Under the pieces are notes generated by a model. The model worked only from the letters and a program-made list of their open reading frames with translations. It had not been told where the DNA came from and made no database searches. A program made the position numbers and the translations under genes. Of a DNA stretch of 64,000 nt, positions 51,638 to 60,762 are shown piece after piece. Within the stretch, counting starts at the first letter, position 1; each line of letters starts with the position of its first letter. The stretch covers positions 1 to 64,000 of the forward strand of contig JAGPFE010000001.1 in the NCBI GenBank assembly GCA_018056705.1. Direction: 5' to 3'. Origin of the DNA: Candidatus Hydrogenedentota bacterium. GTDB lineage: Bacteria; Hydrogenedentota; Hydrogenedentia; Hydrogenedentales; CAITNO01.

Positions 51638-52402
51638 TCAAGAATGCTTCGCGTTTTTATGGGCCAGGTGATACGCGTGCCAGGTTATCCACAAGCTGGC
51701 TACCAGGTAGTACATTACGTAGACCAGCGAGATACTGCCCCAGAACCGATGATGTTCCGGGTAGGACAGCAGGGCGGCCAGCAGCAGCCCCCCCCACACC
51801 CAACTCAGCGCGAGGTTGATCCGGGGCATCCAGGTGGTCCTGCTGGGATAGAGGAATCGCAGGGGAAAGAAACACGCCACGCCGCAGATGAAAATTGCGG
51901 ATAGCGTCACGGCCTGGGATGGTTCAAAGAGAAAAAGGTACAGAATAAGAATGTTCCAGTATGAAGGGAATCCGCCGAAAGTGTGGTCTCCCGTCTTGGC
52001 GTCGACCCGTGAAAACTGGTAGGCCGAGCAGACGGCGATGACGCACGCTGCCAGCAGGTGCCATGGGCGATCCAGGAGGTCCCCCATCAACACGAAACAG
52101 GCGGGCACGATCGCCCAGGTGAAATAGTCCACCACGTTGTCCAGCAGGGAGCCGTCTATCTGCGGCACGCGTTTTTTCACCTGGAGTTTCCGGGCCAGGG
52201 TTCCATCCACGGAATCAATGGCCACGGTGACGGCCATCCACCACAGGGCGGCCACGGGACGTCCAAGGTGTAACGCCATCACGGCCAGCAGACCGAAAAA
52301 GGCGCCCGACGCCGTCAGCAGGTGGACCAGCCAGGCCCCTACGGAAGCGATCGCCCGGTGGGAGCGATTTTCTTCCTCGTGTACGCGTGTTTCAGGTTCC
52401 AT
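51638..52402 (-). CDS. pcs: CDP-alcohol phosphatidyltransferase, phosphatidylcholine synthase-like
   Basis: 254 residues with about eight membrane helices. The opening GAWLVHLLTASGAFFGLLAV and the motif region DSVDGTLARKLQVKKRVPQI followed by DGSLLDNVVDYFTW have the long spacing inside the CDP-alcohol signature that marks phosphatidylcholine synthase (CDP-diacylglycerol plus choline) rather than PgsA or PssA. Later FGGFPSYWNILILYLFLF is also Pcs-like. It is the last gene of the eleven-gene minus-strand run and overlaps mltG by 11 nt. If the call is right, the membrane contains phosphatidylcholine when choline is available. Confidence 0.82.
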   Translation of the reverse strand: MEPETRVHEEENRSHRAIASVGAWLVHLLTASGAFFGLLAVMALHLGRPVAALWWMAVTVAIDSVDGTLARKLQVKKRVPQIDGSLLDNVVDYFTWAIVPACFVLMGDLLDRPWHLLAACVIAVCSAYQFSRVDAKTGDHTFGGFPSYWNILILYLFLFEPSQAVTLSAIFICGVACFFPLRFLYPSRTTWMPRINLALSWVWGGLLLAALLSYPEHHRFWGSISLVYVMYYLVASLWITWHAYHLAHKNAKHS

Positions 52403-53480
52403 TGGTTTTTCCGGCAGCCTGGTTCAGTTGCCTGCGTTGTTCGGCGATTTCCCGGCGATAACGGGCCACGGCTTCCAGGTGTTCGGCCTCCGTCGCGCTG
52501 AAGGTGTGGGTTTTGCCATCGGCGTTGGACACGAAATAAATCCATCTTCCCTCCGCGGGTTGAATGGCGGCACGAATACTGGACAGGCCGGGGGACGATA
52601 TCGGACCGGGAGGAAGTCCCTTGTTCAGATAGGTGTTGTACGGAGACTGAACCTGTTTGTCCGCGTCCAGCATGCGCTCCCCGTACTTGTTCAAGGCGTA
52701 CTGCAGGGTAGAGTCCATCTGCAGGGGCATGCCCTTTTCGAGGCGATTGTAGATTACCCGGGCGACCATGGGGCGTTCTTCGGGTACCCTCGATTCTTCT
52801 TCGATGATGGAAGCCACGGTGACCAACCGTAATTTGTCCATTCCGGCAAGGTATGGCAGATCCTTCGCCAGGTTGTCCCAGTTTTTCTGGAACTGTTTCA
52901 GCATTCTCTCCACGAGTTCTCGCCCCGTCGGTGGGGCGTCGAAGAAATAGGTTTCCGGCATGAGGAAGCCTTCGAGGGAAGAGACGGGCAGTCCCAGTAA
53001 CTGGATCAGTTCCGGGTCCCGCGCGGCGGCCAGAAAACCTTCCGGGTCTGGGGTCAGCGCGGCCATTTGCGTCAAGGAAAGCCCCTCGGGAATGGTAATC
53101 CGGAACGCCGGTTCTACCCCTTCCTGTTCGGGTCCCGCGCGCAGGATTTCCAGGATCCGCATGGGAGACATGCCCTGTCGTAACCGGTAGGTACCCCGGC
53201 GGATAGGGCGACTGTCCGGTGAAATCCGAAGGGCCAGCCTGAAAAACAATTCGTGTTCGATCAGTTTTTCGTTACGCAGGATAGTAGCCACATCCGCCCC
53301 GGTGGCTCCGTCGGGAATGGTGACTTTTTTCTCCGCGGAAAGGGAGCCGGAGTGAAACACGTAATCCAGGATGACCAGTCCCAGGCATCCGGCCACGACG
53401 CTTGCCAATATGACCAGTCCCACGCCAACAATCAGAACCCGGTAAAAAAATTTCCCGGAGAACCAGGGACGGATGATCAT
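52392..53480 (-). CDS. mltG: Endolytic murein transglycosylase MltG
   Basis: Cuts nascent glycan strands at the outer face of the inner membrane. 362 residues. The membrane anchor is at about 14-39 (RVLIVGVGLVILASVVAGCL). A LysM-like region follows (VTIPDGATGADVATILRNEK), then the YceG catalytic domain with Glu227 in TVASIIEEES, the conserved SPYNTYLNKGLPPGPISSPG, and FVSNADGKTHTFSATEAEH. It overlaps both neighbours (ruvX by 4 nt, pcs by 11 nt). Confidence 0.95.
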   Translation of the reverse strand: MIIRPWFSGKFFYRVLIVGVGLVILASVVAGCLGLVILDYVFHSGSLSAEKKVTIPDGATGADVATILRNEKLIEHELFFRLALRISPDSRPIRRGTYRLRQGMSPMRILEILRAGPEQEGVEPAFRITIPEGLSLTQMAALTPDPEGFLAAARDPELIQLLGLPVSSLEGFLMPETYFFDAPPTGRELVERMLKQFQKNWDNLAKDLPYLAGMDKLRLVTVASIIEEESRVPEERPMVARVIYNRLEKGMPLQMDSTLQYALNKYGERMLDADKQVQSPYNTYLNKGLPPGPISSPGLSSIRAAIQPAEGRWIYFVSNADGKTHTFSATEAEHLEAVARYRREIAEQRRQLNQAAGKTNGT

Positions 53481-53962
53481 GGCGCGTCATCCTCCCCGCG
53501 CGCGTTCTCCTGGTAGGGCTGACGGGTGGCAGGAGGACGATCCAGAAACGTCCGGAGGATATGGGCGGCGGCGATGGCGTCTTTTTCACCCTTGTTCCTG
53601 GATTTGCCACCCTTCTGCCGGATGACCTGCCTGGCCATCGTGGTGGTAAAGCGTTCATCCTCGAAATACATAGGGATGTCCGCGGGCAGGGCATTCCGGA
53701 GTTTCCGGGCGAATTCCCGCGTTTCACGGGCCTGTTCCCCTTCGGTTCCTCCGGTCAGCCGGGGCAGGCCGATGACCACCGCGCGCGCCTCTTTTTCCCG
53801 GACCAGGCGGACCAGTTGTTCCAGCGCGGCGGCTTCGGGTGTCGCGGGAACGACTCCTTCCGGTGACGCGATGATACCCAGCGGATCGCTCAGCGCGATA
53901 CCGACGCGCGCGGCGCCCACGTCGAGGGCCATGATCCGTCCCATCTCATCCATCATGTTCAT
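53477..53962 (-). CDS. ruvX: Putative pre-16S rRNA nuclease / Holliday junction resolvase YqgF (RuvX)
   Basis: 161 residues, RNase H fold. IMALDVGAARVGIALSDPLG carries the first acidic residue (Asp14); VVIGLPRLTGGTEGEQA and YFEDERFTTTMA, and the C-terminal DAIAAAHILRTFLD with the last Asp, complete the set. The pairing with mltG is conserved in many bacteria. Several in-frame ATGs lie near the start; the first overlaps the CHAD gene by 17 nt. Confidence 0.93.
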   Translation of the reverse strand: MNMMDEMGRIMALDVGAARVGIALSDPLGIIASPEGVVPATPEAAALEQLVRLVREKEARAVVIGLPRLTGGTEGEQARETREFARKLRNALPADIPMYFEDERFTTTMARQVIRQKGGKSRNKGEKDAIAAAHILRTFLDRPPATRQPYQENARGEDDAP

Positions 53963-54884
53963 GGTTGTCCTGGTTGTCTCGAGCGCGCCATAGTTTTTTC
54001 ACGCGCCTCCCCCACCACCCTGGCGGTTCCAGGTAGATTTTACGGCCCAGGGCAAGAGCCTTCCGGGCCTGGTCCAGGCGAATGGTTTCCAGGGCTTCCA
54101 GCAGGGTGGTGATTGCCTCAGGCGTCGCGTCGGGAAGGGACGTTTCAGGCTGTTGCAGGCGTTCGACCAGAAGGAACAGGTCTCGCTGTCGTCCCAGGAA
54201 GTCCGTCAGGTGATGCAGTTCTTCTTCCCAGATTCGGAAATAAGCTGGCCACAGGGATGACACAAAGGTGACCTGGTAACGCGTGTCCTTGGCGCGTTTG
54301 CGCCACGCGTGCCAGGTTTCCTGGGGGGCCGCGCCGGCAAGGGCTTTCCTGAAATGTCGACGTCCGGCCGCGTAACCGCGTCGGATACCCTCGGCGATGA
54401 CCTTTTCCGGGGGAAAAACTGTATGGAAACGGGGATTTCGTAGCAGATCGATGGCCTGGGCGGTCAGCGTGAGGGCATCTCCAGCCACACCTATGACCTG
54501 TGTAGACAGGGATATCTTTCGCACCCGCAAATGCTCTTCCACCTGTTCCAGCAGGCGGGCGACCGGTTTCCGCTGTTTTTTTCGGGCCCACGCGCAGATT
54601 TCGACCAGGGCGTCTTCATCCCGGTGACCCGATACGTACCCCTGGGCATCCCGCAACAGGCAGTTCACGACCGTGAAATCCCCTGTATCCATGGCGCTTC
54701 GCCCGAGTTTCAGGGCAGCCCGTGCCATTTTCATGAACCGCCTGAAATCGTGAATGGCTGTTTCCGGGTCGCTCTGGATGGATGCCAGGGCGTATCGGCC
54801 TGCCTCGATCAGTTCGGTTACCAGCGAGGGAATGGCAACTTCCACGCCTGTTAACTGCAATCGATAAGGTTTCATAATCTTCAT
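53946..54884 (-). CDS. CHAD domain protein
   Basis: 312 residues of the conserved-histidine alpha-helical domain. The signature pieces are IHDFRRFMKMARAALKL near the N-terminus and TWHAWRKRAKDTRYQVTFV in the second half, each with the conserved His and basic residues thought to bind polyphosphate. There is no fused triphosphate-tunnel domain. It lies between btuC and ruvX in the long minus-strand run. The role is likely binding polyphosphate or another polyanion; the partner is unknown. Two possible starts (MKIMKPYR) are three codons apart. Confidence 0.88.
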   Translation of the reverse strand: MKIMKPYRLQLTGVEVAIPSLVTELIEAGRYALASIQSDPETAIHDFRRFMKMARAALKLGRSAMDTGDFTVVNCLLRDAQGYVSGHRDEDALVEICAWARKKQRKPVARLLEQVEEHLRVRKISLSTQVIGVAGDALTLTAQAIDLLRNPRFHTVFPPEKVIAEGIRRGYAAGRRHFRKALAGAAPQETWHAWRKRAKDTRYQVTFVSSLWPAYFRIWEEELHHLTDFLGRQRDLFLLVERLQQPETSLPDATPEAITTLLEALETIRLDQARKALALGRKIYLEPPGWWGRRVKKLWRARDNQDNHEHDG

Positions 54885-54915
54885 TTTACGGGATTGCCGT
54901 CGAACAGATAAACGC

Positions 54916-55908
54916 TCAGTTGCCGCGGGGACGGTCGGATGCGTGGCCGGTAAGCACGAGAAACAGGAAGAAAGGACCGCCGATCAGGGCGGTGACCACG
55001 CCCACCGGCAGTTCCGCCGGGGCGATAATGGTCCGGGCCACCCCGTCGCACAGCGTCAGCAGCATGCCCCCGCTGAGGGCCACGACCGGAAACAGGACGC
55101 GGTGCCGATATCCGAACAGCAACCTGCAGGTATGCGGGACCATGATGCCCACGAAGCCGATGGGGCCGCAGACGGACACGACGCCGCCGATCATCAGGGA
55201 TACGACGAAAAACAGCACCCGGTTCAGCCGGTCGACATCCACGCCACGGGTCATCGCGGTCGTCTCTCCCACGCTGAGCAGGTCCAGGGTATCGCTCAGA
55301 AGTCCGATGGTTACCACCCCCGCGACCACGAAAGGCAGCATGGTGAGCACGGACTCGTATCCAACCATGCCTACCCCGCCCATCATCCATCGCAGCAACC
55401 GGTAGGCGTCATGGAGGCTGGACGTGTACTGCAGGGCCAGCAGCACGCTGGACAACAGAAAACTCAACGCGACCCCGGTCAGGAGCAGGGCGGGCGTGGA
55501 GAATCCCCCCCGCAGCCGGGTGAGCCCATACAGTAACAGTGTGCAGGCCATCGCGCCCAGAAATCCGAACAGGGCTGTCGCCGGGAGAAACGGCACCAGC
55601 GCGGGAATACCAAGCCGGATGGCCAGCGCGGCTCCCACCGCGGCGCCGGAAGATACCCCGAGGGTGTACGGCGTGGCCAGGGGATTCCTGAAGTAAGCCT
55701 GGAAGGCCATCCCGGCCGTGGCCAGCGCGCTACCTGCCAGGAAGGCCGCGAGGGTCCGGGGAATCCGTATCTGCCAGAAAATGACTCCCGCGGGAGTATG
55801 GGCCCGGATATCACCTAGCACGGACCAGTTGAGGGGTTCCATGCCCCACCAGGGGGACAGGATTACCACGGCCAGGGCGGCCAACGCGATGATGGCCGCT
55901 CGGGTCAT
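54916..55908 (-). CDS. btuC: BtuC/FecCD-type ABC importer permease
   Basis: 330 residues with about ten membrane helices. Family motifs: WQIRIPRTLAAFLAGSALAT, AGMAFQAYFRNPLATPYTLG with GVSSGAAVGAALA, VCGPIGFVGIMVPHTCRLL (coupling region), and LPVGVVTALIGGPFFLFL. The frame opens far upstream at 56445; the ATG at 55908 overlaps the ATPase stop by 4 nt and starts the first helix. Forms an importer with the ATPase and the binding protein just upstream. B12 rather than a siderophore is favoured by the BtuF-like partner, moderately. Confidence 0.88.
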   Translation of the reverse strand: MTRAAIIALAALAVVILSPWWGMEPLNWSVLGDIRAHTPAGVIFWQIRIPRTLAAFLAGSALATAGMAFQAYFRNPLATPYTLGVSSGAAVGAALAIRLGIPALVPFLPATALFGFLGAMACTLLLYGLTRLRGGFSTPALLLTGVALSFLLSSVLLALQYTSSLHDAYRLLRWMMGGVGMVGYESVLTMLPFVVAGVVTIGLLSDTLDLLSVGETTAMTRGVDVDRLNRVLFFVVSLMIGGVVSVCGPIGFVGIMVPHTCRLLFGYRHRVLFPVVALSGGMLLTLCDGVARTIIAPAELPVGVVTALIGGPFFLFLVLTGHASDRPRGN

Positions 55909-56720
55909 GTTTTTTCCTCTCCACGCGTGGAAAACACCGGGTGAATGAACCATTTCGCGTCGTCGGTTGTGATGACCTGGAAGGGCGTGTCGTACAGGGA
56001 TTCCAGCATGGGCCGCTGCCGGGGCAGCTCCGTCACCGTGCCGTAATACAGCGTGCGTCCCTGTTTCAGGGCCAGCAGGCGCGCGCCGGCCAGGAAAGGG
56101 ATATTCAGGTCGTGGGTGACCATGATGACCGATAGGTTCCGCTCCCGTCGCAGGTGTTCCACCAGGGCCATGATTTCCACCTGGTGATGGTAATCCAGGA
56201 AAGCGGCAGGCTCGTCGAGCAGCAGGAAGGGTGTTTCCTGGGCTACCGCGGCTGCCAGCAGAATTTTCTGAAGTTCCCCCCCGCTCAAGGAGACCACGGG
56301 ACGACGCGAGAAGCCCGACATGCCGGTCAGGGCGAGCGCGACGTCCACGATATCCCGGTCCCCGGATGTGTAGCCCCGCCACGATTGCCGCCGGGCATAC
56401 CGGGCGGTAAGCACGTATTCGAACACCGTGAACCCCGGCGGACACTCAGGCAACTGGGGCATGTAGGCCGCGGTCCGCGCGATGTCCAGGCGGCTGAGGC
56501 TTCGAAGGGGACGGTGATCCCACAGGATTTCTCCCGACGCGACGGGGACCAGGCCCAGCAGGGTGTGCAGCAGGGTGGTTTTTCCGGAACCGTTCGGGCC
56601 GATGACCATGAGGGATTCGCCGGCCCGGAGGCTGAAAGAGATGCCATCCAGGATGGCTTTATCCCCAGCGAGAACGCGGATGTCCCGACATTCCAGTGCG
56701 GTGACAGGTGGCGTGGTCAC
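55905..56720 (-). CDS. btuD: BtuD-type ABC importer ATPase
   Basis: 271 residues. Walker A is GPNGSGKTTLL, Q-loop YMPQLPECPPGFTVFEYV, signature LSGGELQKILLAAAVAQ, Walker B FLLLDEPAAFLD, and switch His in VTHDLNIPF. The frame opens at 56786, but a GTG at 56720 overlaps the btuF stop (GTGA) and has GGGGG nearby, so it is the likely start. Energises the btuC permease. Confidence 0.9.
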   Translation of the reverse strand: MTTPPVTALECRDIRVLAGDKAILDGISFSLRAGESLMVIGPNGSGKTTLLHTLLGLVPVASGEILWDHRPLRSLSRLDIARTAAYMPQLPECPPGFTVFEYVLTARYARRQSWRGYTSGDRDIVDVALALTGMSGFSRRPVVSLSGGELQKILLAAAVAQETPFLLLDEPAAFLDYHHQVEIMALVEHLRRERNLSVIMVTHDLNIPFLAGARLLALKQGRTLYYGTVTELPRQRPMLESLYDTPFQVITTDDAKWFIHPVFSTRGEEKT

Positions 56721-57700
56721 GGTTCGCCCCCGTCCTTGAACCGGTCTGGATGCAGCAGCCGGGCGATTTCCCGGGCAGTCTGCCATACCGAGGGGCCCGG
56801 AATGGTATGGTGGGGTCCCCGGATGAGGTATATCCGGTTATGCTGTGCCGCGGTCAGCACGCCCAGCCGATGCCATGGTTCCAAGTACATGGAATCAGGA
56901 TAGCGGACCGGGTCCTCTTCGGTCACGAATTCAATGATGACCTCCGGATCGAGGCGGATAATGCCTTCCGCTGACAGCATGGGGTACTCCACGGAGGGGT
57001 CCACATAGGCGTTTTCCCCCCCCGCGATTTCCAGCAGGTCGTTCAGAAAACTTTTCCGCCCGACGATGTATACCTCGCTGAGACTGTTATCCGCGGGATT
57101 GCGGCCCGAAGACAGGAGCACGCGGGGAGGGGAGGTATCACGGACCAGTTCCCGGATATGTTCCAGTTGTTGTTGAAGGGTACGCGCGAGTTGTTCCGCC
57201 GATTCCGTTCGATCCGTGAGCGCGCCAAGCCTGGGAATGCTGTCCAGAATATCCTTCAGCGTGGTCTGGGAGACGATGACGCACCGCAGGTTCAAGGCCT
57301 TCAATCGGTCGACATGGTCCCCGTGGGATGGCAGGGCGACGACAAGATCCGGCTTCAGGGCCACGATGGCCTCATAATTCGTGTCCAGGAATCCGCCGAC
57401 CTGGGGACGGCGGGTCGCTTCGGCGGGCCACGCGCAGAAACGGGTGACCCCGATTACCCGGTCTCCCGCCCCGATGGCAAAGAGGGTTTCCGTGAGGCTG
57501 GGTGCCAGGGAGACCACGCGGGTGTAACCATTGGGTGGAATGTCGGGGGTGGACTGATCACCCACCCCGGATGGGTCCGGGGCACATCCCCAGGCCAGGC
57601 AGAGCCAGATGGCGCACACCCACATCCTGGGCCAACCTGGTTTACCCCTCGCCACCATGCCCCGGTCGCGTTCAAAGATGCTCATCGTCGATGATTTCAT
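56717..57700 (-). CDS. btuF: BtuF-like substrate-binding lipoprotein
   Basis: 327 residues. The N-terminus has a hydrophobic stretch ending AIWLCLAWGCAPDP, a probable lipobox with Cys39 (its -3 residue is atypical). The binding fold begins VVSLAPSLTETLFAIGAGDR, VIGVTRFCAWPAEA, VGGFLDTNYEAIVALKPDLV, a pattern matching BtuF and related class III binding proteins. The start at 57700 has AGGGA upstream and overlaps the helicase gene by 29 nt; 57658 is an alternative. Cobalamin is the favoured ligand, but a heme or siderophore ligand cannot be excluded. No riboswitch precedes this gene. Confidence 0.78.
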   Translation of the reverse strand: MKSSTMSIFERDRGMVARGKPGWPRMWVCAIWLCLAWGCAPDPSGVGDQSTPDIPPNGYTRVVSLAPSLTETLFAIGAGDRVIGVTRFCAWPAEATRRPQVGGFLDTNYEAIVALKPDLVVALPSHGDHVDRLKALNLRCVIVSQTTLKDILDSIPRLGALTDRTESAEQLARTLQQQLEHIRELVRDTSPPRVLLSSGRNPADNSLSEVYIVGRKSFLNDLLEIAGGENAYVDPSVEYPMLSAEGIIRLDPEVIIEFVTEEDPVRYPDSMYLEPWHRLGVLTAAQHNRIYLIRGPHHTIPGPSVWQTAREIARLLHPDRFKDGGEP

Positions 57701-59357
57701 AACGGTATCCCTGTTCGACCAGAAACAGTTGTCGTTTTACGGAGAAGTCCTGGTCGCAGGTGTCCCGGGTTACCAGGGAATAGAATCGCGCGAGGCTGCC
57801 GTCAGCCTTGGGTCGTAGAATGCGTCCCAGCCGCTGGGCTTCTTCCTGCCGGGAACCGAAGGTACCGCTGACCTGGATGGCCACGTTCGCGTCCGGCAGG
57901 TCGATGGCAAAATTGGCGACCTTGGAAACTACCAGGAGTTTTACCGCGCCCTCGCGGAAGGCCCTGTAGAGGCGCTCACGTTCGCTGACCGGCGTTTTTC
58001 CGGTGATCAGCGGCGCGTTAAACATGCCGGCGAGAACGTCCAGTTGCTCGAGGTACTGCCCGATGATCAGCACGTTATCCTGGCGATGTCGTTCGACGAG
58101 TTCACGGCATACCGTGTACTTGGCGGGATTCATGGCCGCGATAGCGTACTTGTCCCGGGGTGCGGCCACGGCGTAGCGGTATCGTTCATCGGAAGGCATG
58201 CTCACCCGGACTTCCACGCAGGCGGCCGTGGCGATCCATCCCTGCTTTTCCAGGAGTTTCCAGGGCACGTCGTACTTCTTTGGGCCGATCAGGCTGAATA
58301 CTTCTTCCTCGAGACCGTCTTCACGCACAAGGGTGGCGGTAAGGCCCAGCCTCCTTCGGGCCTGCAGTGAAGCAGTGGCCCGGAATACCGGGGCTGGCAG
58401 CAGATGAACCTCGTCATAGATGATCAGCCCCCAGTCTTCCCGGTCGAAGATGTCGAAGTGGATGAATGGCCCCTTTTTGGCCTTGCGATACACGAGAATC
58501 TGGTAAGACGCGATGGTAACCGGCCGGACCGTTTTTTCCTCGCCCGAGTATTCGCCGATATCTTCCGGCTGAAGCGTTGTTTTATCGAGCAGTTCTTCCC
58601 TCCATTGCCGCAGGGCCACGGTGTTGGTGGTGAGCACGAGGGTTTTTACCCGGGTCCGGGCCATGGCCGCCAGGGCCACGATGGTTTTTCCCGCGCCACA
58701 GGGCAACACGATGACGCCACTCCCCCCCCACTCGCTGCCCCCCGCGTGGAAAGTATCCGCTGCCGCCTGCTGGTAGGCGCGCAACCTGAATGGTTTGCCG
58801 GCACGGGTTACGGCGCGCAGTTCAATATCCAGGGGCGCGCCCGGCGCGTATCCAGCGAGGTCCTCGACCGGGAAACCGATGCGAATCAGCGCCGACTTGA
58901 CGTTACCGCGATCCTCGGGCCTGATGAAGAGCCTGCGACGATTTTCATGTCCTACCAGGTAAGGGGTCAGCATGCGATGCCGAAGCAGTTCGGCCACCAG
59001 TAGCGGATCGTCGCACTCGAGCACCAGCCGGGACGGATCATCGTCCCGCCGCAGGCGGATTCTGCCCCAACGGCTGAGAATGTCCCGAATGTCCACGTAC
59101 AGGTTTTGGGGGATTTCATACCGGGAGAATCGTTCCAGGCCTTCAAGGATTTCACTGGTAGTCATGCCTGCCGCCGCGGCGTTCCACAAGGATAACGGCG
59201 TGATCCGGTAGGTATGGATGTGCTCCGGGGATTTGACCAGTTCCGCGAAACGGGACAGGCAGTCCCGGGCGTCTTCGTACACGGGCGAATCCGCCTCCAG
59301 GAGAATGGTGCGGTCGGACTGGACGATTACCGGCTTATCGGTGTCGCGCGGGGCCAT
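57672..59357 (-). CDS. Bacterial XPB/Rad25-type DNA helicase
   Basis: 561 residues, superfamily 2. An N-terminal damage-recognition-like domain (about 1-180) precedes the helicase core. Motif I is VLPCGAGKTIVALAAMA, II IIYDEVHLLP, III GLTATLVREDGLEEE (including the RED motif of XPB), and VI EEAQRLGRILRPKADG. This is the bacterial XPB form known from mycobacteria and spirochetes, linked to DNA unwinding and repair. It lies between mrp and btuF with a 24-bp gap upstream. No XPA, XPD or Bax1-type nuclease partner is seen next to it. Confidence 0.92.
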   Translation of the reverse strand: MAPRDTDKPVIVQSDRTILLEADSPVYEDARDCLSRFAELVKSPEHIHTYRITPLSLWNAAAAGMTTSEILEGLERFSRYEIPQNLYVDIRDILSRWGRIRLRRDDDPSRLVLECDDPLLVAELLRHRMLTPYLVGHENRRRLFIRPEDRGNVKSALIRIGFPVEDLAGYAPGAPLDIELRAVTRAGKPFRLRAYQQAAADTFHAGGSEWGGSGVIVLPCGAGKTIVALAAMARTRVKTLVLTTNTVALRQWREELLDKTTLQPEDIGEYSGEEKTVRPVTIASYQILVYRKAKKGPFIHFDIFDREDWGLIIYDEVHLLPAPVFRATASLQARRRLGLTATLVREDGLEEEVFSLIGPKKYDVPWKLLEKQGWIATAACVEVRVSMPSDERYRYAVAAPRDKYAIAAMNPAKYTVCRELVERHRQDNVLIIGQYLEQLDVLAGMFNAPLITGKTPVSERERLYRAFREGAVKLLVVSKVANFAIDLPDANVAIQVSGTFGSRQEEAQRLGRILRPKADGSLARFYSLVTRDTCDQDFSVKRQLFLVEQGYRYEIIDDEHL

Positions 59358-59381
59358 GTATGACGTGCGTCCCTTCCGGCG

Positions 59382-60749
59382 TCAGGAAGACTCGGGATGA
59401 TGCTCCCGCCACGTGCCGCCACATTCGCAATCCGCCACGGTGCGGGTGCTGGCGAGCTCCCTGAGATGTTCCCACGAAAAGATGCCGGAAGAATGGCCGT
59501 CGCTCCAGGTGATGCCCACCGCGTAGTTGCCCAGCGGCGTGATCTCGGTGGCGGTGATGTCATCCGGAACGGATGCCGGGTCGAGAATCCGGTCACCCGA
59601 GAATTCGTCGACGCACAGGGCGCACTGGCAGGACTGGCGGACCAGGCGAGCGGGCAGACGCGTGATCGAGCCGTCAGGCCAGGAAATAACGATAAAGCCG
59701 GGCTCACCGGTCACCTGGGGGAGCGTTTCACCGGCTACCCGCCGGACGCCTACTGCCCGGTGCACGGCGTCCGCCAGTTCGGCGAAAGCCGCGATATCTT
59801 TTCCGGCGTCCCGGGAAGCCGCGTGCTGCAGGCCATCCATGATGGGCAGGCTGGCAAGGGTGCTGACGCCGAAACGTTCGCGGAGGGCCGAAACGGATCG
59901 GCCGAAGGGATGATGGGTTTTGCCGCACTGGTCGCAGGTAAACCACGCCATGTTTTCCACCACGCCAAGCACGGGCACGTTAACCCGTTCGAACATGAGA
60001 ATACCCCGGGCCACGTCCACCAGCGAAAGGGTCTGTGGCGTGGTCACGATGACGGCCCCATCGAACGCGAGGCGCTGGGTCAAGGTCAACTGGATATCTC
60101 CCGTGCCGGGGGGCATGTCGATGATAAGGTAGTCCAGGGCGCCCCATTCGGTGCTGGATACCAGCTGAAAGACGTAGTTGGATACCATCGGTCCGCGCAT
60201 GATGGCAGGTCGGTCGCCGATCAGGTATCCCAGGCTCATGGTGGCCAGCCCGTCCACCATGACCGGCAGCATACGCTCCCCGGCCGAGGCTACCTCCGGT
60301 ATCATAACCCGCATGAGCGCCGGGATCGAGGGACCGTGAATGTCGGCATCCAGCAGGCCTACCCTTAAGCCTTCCCGTTGCATCGCGCGCGCGAGGAACG
60401 CCGCGACCGTCGACTTGCCCACGCCCCCCTTGCAGGAAGATACGGCGATGATCGTGTCCACGCCTTCCAGGGAAACCGCCGGCATGGCTGCCGCGCGGGA
60501 GACGTTCTGCCGGGCCGTCATGGTGATCCGCGCCTCTTCCACGCCCGCAATGGATTTAACGGCCGACTCGGCCTGTTCCCGGAACCGGTCGCGAACAGGG
60601 CAAGCCGGCGTGGTGAGTTCAATGGTGACGCTGACCCGCCCCCCTTCAATCTGGGTGTCTTTCACGAATCCCAACGACACGATGTCTTTCCGAAAATCAG
60701 GGTCAATAATGGTCTTCAGTTTTTCCAGGACCTGTTCGCGCGTGATCAT
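59382..60749 (-). CDS. mrp: Mrp/ApbC iron-sulfur carrier ATPase with N-terminal MIP18 and C-terminal DUF971 domains
   Basis: 455 residues. The N-terminal MIP18/DUF59 domain (about 1-80: LKTIIDPDFRKDIVSLGFVK, LTTPACPVRDRF) is followed by the ParA-like ATPase with Walker A SSCKGGVGKST near residue 105, LLDADIHGPSIPALM, and the cluster-binding CDQC. The C-terminal DUF971 domain (about 350-440) has SCQCALCVDEFSG and GISWSDGH-type residues (VGITWSDGHSSG), and the tail ends with a Cys pair (CECG). The frame opens at 60902, but AAGGATG 8 nt before the ATG at 60749 fixes the start. Loads or carries Fe-S clusters in the cytoplasm. Confidence 0.92.
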   Translation of the reverse strand: MITREQVLEKLKTIIDPDFRKDIVSLGFVKDTQIEGGRVSVTIELTTPACPVRDRFREQAESAVKSIAGVEEARITMTARQNVSRAAAMPAVSLEGVDTIIAVSSCKGGVGKSTVAAFLARAMQREGLRVGLLDADIHGPSIPALMRVMIPEVASAGERMLPVMVDGLATMSLGYLIGDRPAIMRGPMVSNYVFQLVSSTEWGALDYLIIDMPPGTGDIQLTLTQRLAFDGAVIVTTPQTLSLVDVARGILMFERVNVPVLGVVENMAWFTCDQCGKTHHPFGRSVSALRERFGVSTLASLPIMDGLQHAASRDAGKDIAAFAELADAVHRAVGVRRVAGETLPQVTGEPGFIVISWPDGSITRLPARLVRQSCQCALCVDEFSGDRILDPASVPDDITATEITPLGNYAVGITWSDGHSSGIFSWEHLRELASTRTVADCECGGTWREHHPESS

Positions 60750-60762
60750 GAAAGCATCCTTT

